Below are positions 1 through 6,106 of a stretch of 6,789 bases of DNA, one piece after another. Under the pieces are notes generated by a model. That model was not told the DNA's origin and searched no databases. It was given only the letters and a program-made list of their open reading frames with translations. The position numbers were made by a program, and so were the translations under genes. Source of the stretch: Moraxellaceae bacterium (GTDB taxonomy: Bacteria > Pseudomonadota > Gammaproteobacteria > Pseudomonadales > Moraxellaceae); NCBI GenBank assembly GCA_014378805.1, contig JACMMY010000131.1, positions 1 through 6,789 of the forward strand. The letters run 5' to 3'. Each line of letters starts with the position of its first letter. Position 1 is the first letter of the stretch.

Positions 1-660
1 ACAAAAGGTCAGTATAAACCGCATGGTTTTTCTCTAGGAAGTTGGGCTGTAGATCGGTTTCGAGTTGATCAAGGTGCGTTATTTCAACCTGTCCCAGTTT
101 TGGATAAAAAGTTTGCTCTGGTATATTTGTATCGTCCACATAGTGAGTGGAATGCAAATGAAATTCTTGCTGCAAGTATTTTCTTAAACGATGTGAGACT
201 GCCGAGTTTATTGGATAATCATTATTATTGGTTAGAACTGAAGCCGGGTACATATCGAATGAGAATTAGCCGACCCTTGGGCTTTATTTATTTCCAAAAA
301 GGCACCGTCGCAGACTTTCAAGTTGAGGGAGGTAAGACCTATTATTTACGCTACGACGAAGAGAATTTTAGAGGACATCCAGACAAAGCTTTAGGGCTAT
401 TGAATGTTGGTCCGTTAAATCAAATGCCTGACCAAGATGCTATTGCTGAGATTCGCACGACGACATTGAAGACTCCTGGTTACAGTTTCGTGGATGATCC
501 AGATAAAGCGGTCAAGATTGCACAGCAAGATGTTGCCAAAAGTGACTTTGCATCTTTTAACGGGCAAGACGGTAAGCCAGTTCCAAAAGCACGTATGGAA
601 GAGAAAAAAGATGTCGCTTTGGGTACGATCGTCAGATGGTGGAATCCGTTTACATGGTAA
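1..660 (+). CDS. DUF2846 domain protein, 5' end missing (probable envelope protein)
   Basis: The reading frame is open from base 1 to the TAA at 658-660, giving 219 residues without an N-terminus. The first possible internal start is a TTG at base 100, but the 33 codons before it read as ordinary protein (TKGQYKPHGFSLGSWAVDRF...), so the true start lies upstream of the window. The core, about residues 36-115, has the DUF2846 pattern: a VYLYRP strand, a segment giving a surface name-like FLNDVRLPSL, then YYWLELKPGTYRMRI and a GGKTYYLRY strand. Members of this family are usually small secreted proteins or lipoproteins of unknown function. A signal peptide would be in the missing part, so location cannot be shown here. 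The C-terminal tail (about 120-219) is polar and ends in a Trp-rich RWWNPFTW. The gene converges on the yihY-like gene and shares a terminator with it. The family call is from recognition of the pattern, not from a search. Confidence 0.75.
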   Translation, partial: TKGQYKPHGFSLGSWAVDRFRVDQGALFQPVPVLDKKFALVYLYRPHSEWNANEILAASIFLNDVRLPSLLDNHYYWLELKPGTYRMRISRPLGFIYFQKGTVADFQVEGGKTYYLRYDEENFRGHPDKALGLLNVGPLNQMPDQDAIAEIRTTTLKTPGYSFVDDPDKAVKIAQQDVAKSDFASFNGQDGKPVPKARMEEKKDVALGTIVRWWNPFTW

Positions 661-693
661 TAGATCGAAAAATTATTTAATCTAGATATATGG

Positions 694-728
694 AAAAAAG
701 ACAATTCAACTTGAATTGTCTTTTTTTT
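694..728. terminator. bidirectional rho-independent terminator
   Basis: The arms GACAATTCAA (700-709) and TTGAATTGTC (711-720) are perfectly complementary around one base, so in practice an 8-bp stem with a 5-base loop. Six A precede the stem and eight T follow it, so both strands present a hairpin followed by a U-tract. It lies 39 bases after the DUF2846 stop and about 38 bases after the yihY stop on the other strand, as expected for a terminator shared by convergent genes. Confidence 0.9.
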
Positions 729-758
729 ACCTTTTTTGACTTATATCGTTACTAAGTT

Positions 759-2054
759 CTAGTTAGTGCTGGGTTTTTCTACGTGAAACTGTTTTGGATT
801 CGATTCCAAGAGTTGTGATAGTGGAATGGATAAATGCTTGCTGAGGTATGCTTCTGATTCGCTCAGGTAAGGAACAATCAGCATGCTCCATTCATCATTG
901 AGTATTGTAGAGTTTGCATGACAGTTTTTTAAATCTTCATTGCGAGGTAGTGGGTAGGGGAGTGATTGATAAAAACTCCAAAAGTCTACTTGGTCTAGAT
1001 TACGGCTGAGAACATAATCGCCTTGGTCAGTTTTATTAATCAAGCAATGTTTTTGCAAAATATCGGTAAATTCAGACCAATCCTCAACTTCTTTTTTGCC
1101 GAGTAAGGACATCATTTCTGCTTCAGTGACAACCTTACCGGTTTTTTGTCGGTCGTAGAATAGATGCAAAATATAAAGAATTGATAGAATTGGGTGACGC
1201 GGTGGTCGATCAGAATGACGATACATGGTGAGCGCATAACTGGTTTCAACGCCGAGTAGGACAATGTTCCACGACATGTAAATCCAAAATAAAAAAATCG
1301 GAAATGCTGCAAATGCCCCGTAAACTAATTCGTAACTGGTAAAATTTTGCATGAAGAAGCCGAATATTTTTTTGAGAAGCTCAAATAAAATTCCAGCAGA
1401 TATGCCTGCGAGTGCAGCATTTTTAAAGGGAACTTTACGATTTGGAATCATCCAATACATAAATGTGAAGCCAAATAGCGTGAGTCCAAGCGATGCAAGT
1501 TTGAGCCAAACCGACCAATCAATCGAGTAGCCTGCGATATTACTATTTAGAAATTCAATGGAGGTAATGGCTGAGGAAAGTGCAAATCCACCGCCCATAA
1601 ACAGTGGCCCAAGCGAAATTACCATCCAATAACGCATCAGTCCAACCGCACCGCCGCGTAGGTTTTTGACTTGCCAAATTTTATTAAAGGCTTCTTCAAT
1701 GCTCGATAACATCATCATTGATGTCACGAACAAAAAGATAATACCGATAACAGTTAAATTATAGGATTTATCCGCAAATTCATTTAAGTATTGAGTAACT
1801 ACCGTGCTAGATTCAGGCAGTAAGTAGCTGTAAAGCGTGTCTTGAATTTTACTGCGCGCCAGTGCAAGCGCTGGAATTGATGACAGCACAACGAGAAAAA
1901 CGGTCAACATTGGAATCAACGACAAGATGGTCGTGTAGGTCAACGCCGCTGAGCGATCGCGGCAATGATTTCTTTCAAAGCGACTAACGAGGAATACCAA
2001 AAATTGGAACCATTTGCTGTGATAGAAAGATAGCTTTTTTAGATATGTATCCAT
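759..2054 (-). CDS. YihY/virulence factor BrkB family inner-membrane protein with C-terminal extension
   Basis: This encodes a polytopic inner-membrane protein of the YihY/BrkB family (formerly misnamed ribonuclease BN), of unknown molecular role. Counting from the ATG at 2054 it has 431 residues. Six hydrophobic segments lie at about 38-61, 99-117, 142-163, 184-203, 213-233 and 245-271. Family marks are LTYTTILSLIPM in helix 1, the S-SIEEAFNKIW motif after helix 2, RYW-----LGPL before helix 3, and SYELVYGAFAAFPIFLFWIY in the last helix. Residues 272-431 are a soluble extension absent from the roughly 290-residue E. coli YihY; part of it (KVVTEAEMMSLLG...) looks like a winged-helix fold. The frame is open up to a TTG at 2105, which would add 17 polar residues. 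I prefer ATG 2054 because the remembered family N-terminus begins near MDTYLKKL and because the TTG has a purine-rich AGAGG directly against it, too close to act as a ribosome site. Neither start has a good Shine-Dalgarno sequence. Confidence 0.88.
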   Translation of the reverse strand: MDTYLKKLSFYHSKWFQFLVFLVSRFERNHCRDRSAALTYTTILSLIPMLTVFLVVLSSIPALALARSKIQDTLYSYLLPESSTVVTQYLNEFADKSYNLTVIGIIFLFVTSMMMLSSIEEAFNKIWQVKNLRGGAVGLMRYWMVISLGPLFMGGGFALSSAITSIEFLNSNIAGYSIDWSVWLKLASLGLTLFGFTFMYWMIPNRKVPFKNAALAGISAGILFELLKKIFGFFMQNFTSYELVYGAFAAFPIFLFWIYMSWNIVLLGVETSYALTMYRHSDRPPRHPILSILYILHLFYDRQKTGKVVTEAEMMSLLGKKEVEDWSEFTDILQKHCLINKTDQGDYVLSRNLDQVDFWSFYQSLPYPLPRNEDLKNCHANSTILNDEWSMLIVPYLSESEAYLSKHLSIPLSQLLESNPKQFHVEKPSTN

Positions 2055-2116
2055 AGGGATTTGATAACCAGATGTCGAATCGGTAAATTGAGTCAGTTTA
2101 CTCAACCTCTCGTTTC

Positions 2117-2122
2117 ATTATA
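2117..2122 (-). promoter_or_regulatory. candidate -10 box for the yihY-like gene
   Basis: On the minus strand these bases read TATAAT exactly. A possible -35 element TTGCTG lies 15 bases upstream, which is a short spacing; ATTGCT at 16 is an alternative. Transcription would start near 2110, giving a leader of about 55 bases for the ATG at 2054, or an almost leaderless message for the TTG at 2105. Only the -10 match is strong. Confidence 0.4.
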
Positions 2123-2205
2123 AAAATAATTTGTTGACAGCAATCATCATATTACATAATTGCACTCTTAGGTTAAGTTAACGTTTTGTTGAAAAACAGG
2201 GCTTA

Positions 2206-2234
2206 AAGCATGTGTATCGTTGCCTGTGTATAAT
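2206..2234 (+). promoter_or_regulatory. candidate wrbA promoter
   Basis: A perfect TATAAT stands at 2229-2234, 27 bases before the wrbA ATG, which would put the transcription start near 2241. The hexamer 17 bases upstream (AAGCAT) matches the -35 consensus poorly, so the promoter may depend on an activator or on the -10 box alone. A purine-rich GAAGTG at 2252-2257 may serve as a weak ribosome-binding site for the ATG at 2262. Confidence 0.45.
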
Positions 2235-2261
2235 GGGTCAATAATTTTAATGAAGTGATCA

Positions 2262-2870
2262 ATGATGAGCGAACCCTATATTTTGGTGTTGTACTACAGT
2301 AAATATGGCACGACAAGACAAATGGCAAGGGCGATCGCTTATGGGATAGAGCTTGCTGGCATCAAGGCGAGAATCCGAACAGTGCCGGAAGTTTCGAGCG
2401 TGACGACTGCGATTGTGCCAAGTATTCCGCTGGAAGGTGAGTTGTACGCAACAATGGACGACCTGCAAGATTGTGCTGGTTTGGCATTGGGCAGTCCAAC
2501 ACGTTTTGGTAATATGGCCGCGCCAATGAAGTATTTTTGGGATCAATCCGCGACGATTTGGTTATCAGGTCGTCTGCAAGGTAAACCTGCTTGTGTGTTT
2601 ACGGCGTCTGGATCGATGCATGGCGGGCAAGAAACGACGTTGATCACCATGATGATTCCTTTGTTACATCATGGCATGTTATTACTTGGGTTGCCTTATT
2701 CTGAAGTGGCGTTGTCCAGAACGACAAGGGGTGGAACGCCGTATGGTGCGACGCATGTCAGTGGCGCTGATCACGATCAAGCCGTGAGTAGCGATGAAAA
2801 AGCACTCTGCGTTGCACAAGGAAAACGGATTGCATTGTTGGTTCAGCAATTAGCCGTAACCACAAATTAA
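2262..2870 (+). CDS. wrbA: NAD(P)H:quinone oxidoreductase WrbA, flavodoxin-like
   Basis: The 202-residue product matches the WrbA family (E. coli WrbA is 198 residues). These are soluble tetrameric FMN enzymes that reduce quinones by two electrons with NAD(P)H, limiting semiquinone and oxidative stress. Visible motifs in order are: the FMN phosphate loop YYSKYGTTRQMA (11-22); GSPTRFGNM (77-85), which contacts the flavin; ASGSMHGGQE (115-124); the family's paired histidines followed by GM (136-139); and TRGGTPYGAT (155-164). The start is the first of two adjacent ATG codons; the second, at 2265, is equally possible. The gene is divergent from yihY with its own promoter. No hairpin terminator is evident in the 158 bases after the stop, so read-through into gspF cannot be excluded. 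Confidence 0.95.
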   Translation: MMSEPYILVLYYSKYGTTRQMARAIAYGIELAGIKARIRTVPEVSSVTTAIVPSIPLEGELYATMDDLQDCAGLALGSPTRFGNMAAPMKYFWDQSATIWLSGRLQGKPACVFTASGSMHGGQETTLITMMIPLLHHGMLLLGLPYSEVALSRTTRGGTPYGATHVSGADHDQAVSSDEKALCVAQGKRIALLVQQLAVTTN

Positions 2871-2903
2871 AGCATCTACGAGTTGTCATGATTTTGTTTT
2901 TAT

Positions 2904-2931
2904 TTGAATATAGAAACAAATGGGTTACGAT
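2904..2931 (+). promoter_or_regulatory. weak candidate promoter for gspF-gspG
   Basis: TTGAAT (2904-2909) and TACGAT (2926-2931) are 16 bases apart, each matching four of six consensus positions. A better -10-like TATAAT at 3010-3015 would start transcription near 3022, past the TAGG (3017-3020) that is the only ribosome-site candidate for gspF, so it fits less well. Neither is certain. Confidence 0.25.
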
Positions 2932-3028
2932 TTTATTCAGAGTTCAAAGGTACAATTGAGCTTAGAAGTGCTTTAATTAAAGGCCAAATTCAACTCATTA
3001 TGTATTTTTTATAATTTAGGTTAATGGA

Positions 3029-4240
3029 ATGCCTGCTTATCAGTTTACCGCTATAGATGTCGCAGGCAAACAGCACAAAGGTGTGCTTGAGGGTGATTCT
3101 GCGCGTCAAATTCGCCAGCAGTTGCGTGATAAAACGTGGATGCCAGTGCAAGTTGAACCCGTGGAAGAAACCAAAACCTCAGCAATGGGCAAAAAATGGT
3201 TTCAGCGCGGTTTGAATGCTTACGATCTTGCGTTATTGACCCGACAACTTTCTGTGCTGATTGCAGCGGGTATTCCTTTGGAGGAAACTTTGCGTGCGGT
3301 TGCTCGGCAAGGTGATAAACCTCATGTGCAAAGTCTGATTCTTTCCGTACGTTCCAAAGTGATGGAAGGTCACTCACTTGCGCAGTCATTGCGAATGTCA
3401 GGAAATTTTCCACCACTGTATATTGCAACAATATCTGCTGGAGAAAAATCGGGTCATTTGGATCTGATTCTTAATCAGCTGGCCGATTACACCGAAAATC
3501 GTTTTGCGATGCAGAAAAAAATCCAAGGTGCGCTGATTTATCCCGTTCTATTGATGTTGATGTCTTTTGCCATCATCATGGGATTGATGACGTTTGTGGT
3601 TCCTGATATCGTCAAAGTCTTTGATCATACCGACCAAGCACTACCGTTATTAACCCGGATGTTAATGGGTGCGAGTGGTTTCGTGAAAGCCGCATGGCCC
3701 TTTATGCTTGTGGCAATCGTTGGTGGTGGTTTTTTGCTCATGCGTTTTGTACGAACCGAAACTGGGCGTTATGCGCTTGATCGCTTTGTTCTACGCTTGC
3801 CGTTGTTTGGTAAACTCAGCCGTGGTATTAACTCCGCACGATTTGCGAGCACTTTGTCGATTTTGGCGCAATCGGGTGTACCGTTGGTTGATGGCTTACA
3901 TATTGGTGCGGCAGTATCAAGTAATTGGTTGATTCGTGATGCGATCTTACTGGCGGCTGAAAAAGTCACAGAAGGTGGTGCATTGGCAACACAGCTCGAA
4001 CGTTCTGGTTACTTTCCACCCATGATGGTGCAAATGATCCGTAGCGGTGAAACATCTGGTGAGATGGAAAACATGCTCGCGCGTGCGGCAACCATGCAGG
4101 ATCGCGAGGTTAGCACATTGATTTCCACCTTGTTGTCGCTGCTTGAGCCATTGATGTTGATCTTTATGGCTTTCATTGTTTTGATGATTGTCATGGCAGT
4201 CATGTTGCCGATTGTGAACATGAACAATCTGGTGAAATAG
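3029..4240 (+). CDS. gspF: type II secretion system inner-membrane platform protein GspF
   Basis: The 403-residue product has the usual length and layout of GspF, the polytopic inner-membrane protein that links the GspE ATPase to pseudopilus assembly. The N-terminal part (1-67) opens with AYQFTAIDVAGKQHKGVLEG, typical of the family. Two repeated T2SSF domains follow, about 68-191 and 271-393. Each begins with a LxxLTRQLSVLIAAG or FASTLSILAQSG helix and carries the matching element SAGEKSGHLD (136-145) or RSGETSGEME (338-347), the trace of internal duplication. Membrane helices lie at about 168-190, 222-241 and 372-396. The ATG has a weak TAGG eight bases upstream; another ATG at 3024 is out of frame. 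It shares orientation with gspG 60 bases downstream, so the two are probably one transcription unit. PilC of type IV pili is the nearest alternative, but the neighbouring GspG decides for type II secretion. Confidence 0.96.
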   Translation: MPAYQFTAIDVAGKQHKGVLEGDSARQIRQQLRDKTWMPVQVEPVEETKTSAMGKKWFQRGLNAYDLALLTRQLSVLIAAGIPLEETLRAVARQGDKPHVQSLILSVRSKVMEGHSLAQSLRMSGNFPPLYIATISAGEKSGHLDLILNQLADYTENRFAMQKKIQGALIYPVLLMLMSFAIIMGLMTFVVPDIVKVFDHTDQALPLLTRMLMGASGFVKAAWPFMLVAIVGGGFLLMRFVRTETGRYALDRFVLRLPLFGKLSRGINSARFASTLSILAQSGVPLVDGLHIGAAVSSNWLIRDAILLAAEKVTEGGALATQLERSGYFPPMMVQMIRSGETSGEMENMLARAATMQDREVSTLISTLLSLLEPLMLIFMAFIVLMIVMAVMLPIVNMNNLVK

Positions 4241-4270
4241 TCTGAGATATGCTTCAATCGCACTATTTAA

Positions 4271-4284
4271 TAATTGATCAATTA
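4271..4284. repeat. 14-bp perfect palindrome between gspF and gspG
   Basis: TAATTGATCAATTA is its own reverse complement. It lies 30 bases after the gspF stop and ends at the AAAGG (4284-4288) that is the likely ribosome-binding site of gspG. It has no unpaired centre, so it suits a dimeric protein-binding site better than an RNA hairpin. The role is unknown and a chance palindrome in AT-rich DNA is possible. Confidence 0.35.
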
Positions 4285-4300
4285 AAGGTTTTAAATACAT

Positions 4301-4744
4301 ATGGGTCTTCGCTTAAAACAACAGTATCAGTCATATCAAACAGGATTTACTTTGATTGAAGTCATGGTCGTGATCGTGATTTTGGGCATTCTTGCTGCCT
4401 TAATCGTACCGAACGTGATTGGCCAGAGTGATAAAGCGCGGGTAGGTACAACCAAGTCCGTTCTATCTACCACAGCCAGTGCCTTGGATTTATTTAAACT
4501 GGATAACTCTCGCTATCCAACAACCCAAGAAGGGTTGGATGGACTAATCCATAAGCCTGCTACTGCAAAGACTTGGCCAAATGGTGGTTATATTAAGGGT
4601 GGTTTGCCAAAAGATGGATGGGGTGCTGATCTGCAATATATTTCTCCAGGTAGCGATGGAAAGCCGTTCGATCTTTATTCGTTTGGTTCTGATGGTAAAG
4701 AAGGCGGTGAAGATGACGCTGCGGATATTGCATTGCAGCAATAA
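4301..4744 (+). CDS. gspG: type II secretion system major pseudopilin GspG
   Basis: The 147-residue product is the major pseudopilin, which polymerises in the periplasm into the piston-like pseudopilus. A 15-residue basic leader ends in Gly; prepilin peptidase should cut at QTG/FTLIE, and the essential Glu is at position 5 of the mature chain (residue 20). The hydrophobic helix EVMVVIVILGILAALIVP follows. The C-terminal half has the GspG signature: RYPTTQEGLDGLI, then a GGY-KGG-PKDGWG stretch, the YISPGSDGKPFDLYSFGSDGKEGGE loop that in known GspG structures binds calcium, and a final ADI. Only one ATG is available for this start; AAAGG at 4284-4288 is 12 bases upstream, rather far. No other pseudopilin gene follows, because a strong terminator begins 6 bases after the stop. 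Confidence 0.97.
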   Translation: MGLRLKQQYQSYQTGFTLIEVMVVIVILGILAALIVPNVIGQSDKARVGTTKSVLSTTASALDLFKLDNSRYPTTQEGLDGLIHKPATAKTWPNGGYIKGGLPKDGWGADLQYISPGSDGKPFDLYSFGSDGKEGGEDDAADIALQQ

Positions 4745-4750
4745 AAAATT

Positions 4751-4800
4751 TCGCAAAAAAAAGAGTTCTAGTTTTCAAACTAGAACTCTTTTTTTTGCGA
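4751..4800. terminator. rho-independent terminator after gspG, 24-bp perfect stem
   Basis: Bases 4751-4774 and 4777-4800 are perfect reverse complements separated by only TC. The middle of the stem is GAGTTCTAG pairing with CTAGAACTC, flanked by eight A on one side and eight T on the other. In RNA the GAGTTCTAGTTT half forms the hairpin and the eight U the release tract. The symmetry means it should work from both strands, although no minus-strand gene approaches it here. Confidence 0.95.
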
Positions 4801-5497
4801 TTAGAATGATATTTCCTTGCAAGATATGATCTCTGCGAAAATTGTGAAATGTATCACACTATAGTTAACCGTTCGTCGGAAAATACGAGTCTTTTAATTC
4901 TTAACAAAAAGAAAATCTAACTGATCATTAAGTAATACTAATGATTACTCAATGTTTTAATTAGGTGTAAAAATTGTAAATTACAAATAATGTACTAATC
5001 TAGATCTTAGTCAACGTAAAGTTTATTGAAGGTTTTTTTTAAGAAATTGTTGTATTTTTGTCATAATAAAATTTTTATTCACAATATCATCACAAAAAAA
5101 ATGAGTTTGCATTCATTAAAGGTAAATGTTTTTATCAACTTGTCACAGAAATTGATTCATTTTATTCAGGCTCTGTGATGAAGCAAGATTAGGATTATTT
5201 CTTGTTTGATTAAAATTGTATAAACAAGGAAAGGTATAAGAAAATAAACGTTAACTCGCAAACAATCTAGACTGGTGAGTATGTGATTAAAAAAATACAC
5301 CGTAAAAGATGAGCTTAGGTGTCAAATCAATCTAAATAGTTATATTTTAAGTGGTGAATAATGTTTTTTAATATTTATTCGTTATCTTAAATTGCGCCTA
5401 CTAAATACGAATAACTTATTTATTAAACCTAAGTGTTCGGTATAAGTTTATATTTTATTTAATAATTTTATAAATGATATGAATTAATTGTTTTTCT
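4801..5497. other. AT-rich intergenic region with no convincing gene
   Basis: Neither strand has a long open frame. The best small frame, ATG at 5101 to TGA at 5176-5178 (25 codons), has no ribosome site and is not credited. The stretch is much richer in A and T than the gsp genes. Two symmetric elements can be seen: TTGTAA-A-TTACAA at 4974-4986, and complementary 7-mers TCACAGA (5143-5149) and TCTGTGA (5172-5178) around a 22-base loop. TATAAA at 5219-5224 and TATAAG at 5450-5455 are possible -10 boxes without good -35 partners. The region probably holds the adhesin's promoter and a long leader or silencer-binding DNA, but no start point can be fixed by eye. Confidence 0.6.
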
Positions 5498-5501
5498 GGA
5501 G
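5498..5501 (+). promoter_or_regulatory. Shine-Dalgarno sequence fixing the ESPR start
   Basis: GGAG (within TGGAGA) is six bases before the ATG at 5508. It is the best ribosome-binding site in the window and shows that translation is meant to begin at the ESPR codon, not at a TTG at 5572 in the next frame, which has no such site. Confidence 0.85.
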
Positions 5502-5507
5502 ATTCGC

Positions 5508-5636
5508 ATGAATAAAATATATCGCGTGATTTGGAGTAAAGCTCAGAATACTTGGGTCGCAGTATCTGAAATTGCAAAGTCACAAGGAAAAAAGTCATTC
5601 AAGGACGACAAGTGGCAATCCTGGTACAGAAGATAA
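5508..5636 (+). other. ESPR (extended signal peptide region) reading segment
   Basis: From ATG 5508 the frame runs 42 codons to TAA 5634-5636. The first 20 residues carry the ESPR consensus: N-K-I-Y-R-V-I-W, then a short variable stretch, then W-V-A-V-S-E. ESPRs precede ordinary signal peptides in large type V secreted proteins and slow or modify inner-membrane targeting. After codon 27 (GGA, before the A-run) the sequence becomes unrelated polar residues ending WYRR, as expected after a frameshift. Confidence 0.88.
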
Positions 5637-5640
5637 GGAA

Positions 5641-6069
5641 ATGCTCGGTACTTTTTTTAGTCGAAATATTTTATCTGCGACGATATTGATTGTTAGTGTC
5701 AACGGTGCACTTGTTAACACCGCTTATGCAGATGGCGGGATTTATATTAATGACGGTACCGATGTAGGTTGTTTATATACGGCTGATTCTACCTTGCTAT
5801 TTGCTGGTTTGACCAAACCTCTAGCTCCGTTGATCAATGGATTAGCAATTCCTATTGGTAATACAAATAGCATTGTAAATTCACTTACGGGCTCTCCATT
5901 ACTCATTGGTTTAGGTTTAGGAAGTAATTTACCATCTTCTGCCACGATTACGAGTAATGTCACTACTGCAACAAGCGGAAGCTCTCTTATTAACACTGCA
6001 GCCTCGGCTAGTGTACTCACCTCCTCATCAAGTCCAAATTGTTTATCTAATGGGGGTTGGTCAGTCTAA
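5641..6069 (+). other. signal-peptide core and N-terminal head segment of the adhesin (second frame)
   Basis: The frame is open from TTG 5572, but the first ATG in it is at 5641, four bases after the ESPR-frame stop. From that ATG the product starts MLGTFFSRN, has a hydrophobic stretch ILSATILIVSVNGALV and a cleavage site AYA/DGG, so it resembles a complete classical signal peptide by itself. The rest (about 113 residues) is rich in Ser, Thr, Gly, Leu and Ile, with two cysteines, one near the start (VGCLYTAD) and one near the end (SPNCLSN). It stops after NGGWSV. Confidence 0.7.
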
Positions 6070-6106
6070 TGCAGCAACTCAAACGAGTCATATTTTATTC
6101 TATTAA

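Noticed and set aside
100..660. DUF2846 gene starting at TTG 100
   Set aside because: The same frame is open and protein-like back to base 1, so the TTG is an internal codon of a gene cut by the window edge.
3010..3015. TATAAT just before gspF as its promoter
   Set aside because: The predicted transcription start near 3022 would remove the only ribosome-site candidate and leave a seven-base leader; no good -35 is at the right distance.
5101..5178. 25-codon frame starting MSLHSLKVN in the AT-rich region
   Set aside because: Only A-rich sequence precedes it, with no Shine-Dalgarno motif, and frames of this size occur by chance.
679..5271. Recurring AATCTAGA at 679, 4997 and 5264
   Set aside because: Three 8-mers in AT-rich non-coding DNA with different flanks and no common position relative to genes; no evidence of insertion ends or att sites.
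5588..5594. A_AAA_AAG slippery heptamer exactly in the ESPR reading frame, suggesting programmed -1 frameshifting
   Set aside because: A -1 shift leads into a frame that stops soon (TGA near 5690) and does not contain the head domain. The head needs +1 (or -2). The heptamer is real, but the direction is wrong for rescue.
5742..6020. Minus-strand frame of 92 codons inside the adhesin head
   Set aside because: It is opposite clearly coding sequence with a signal peptide, and has no start signal of its own.
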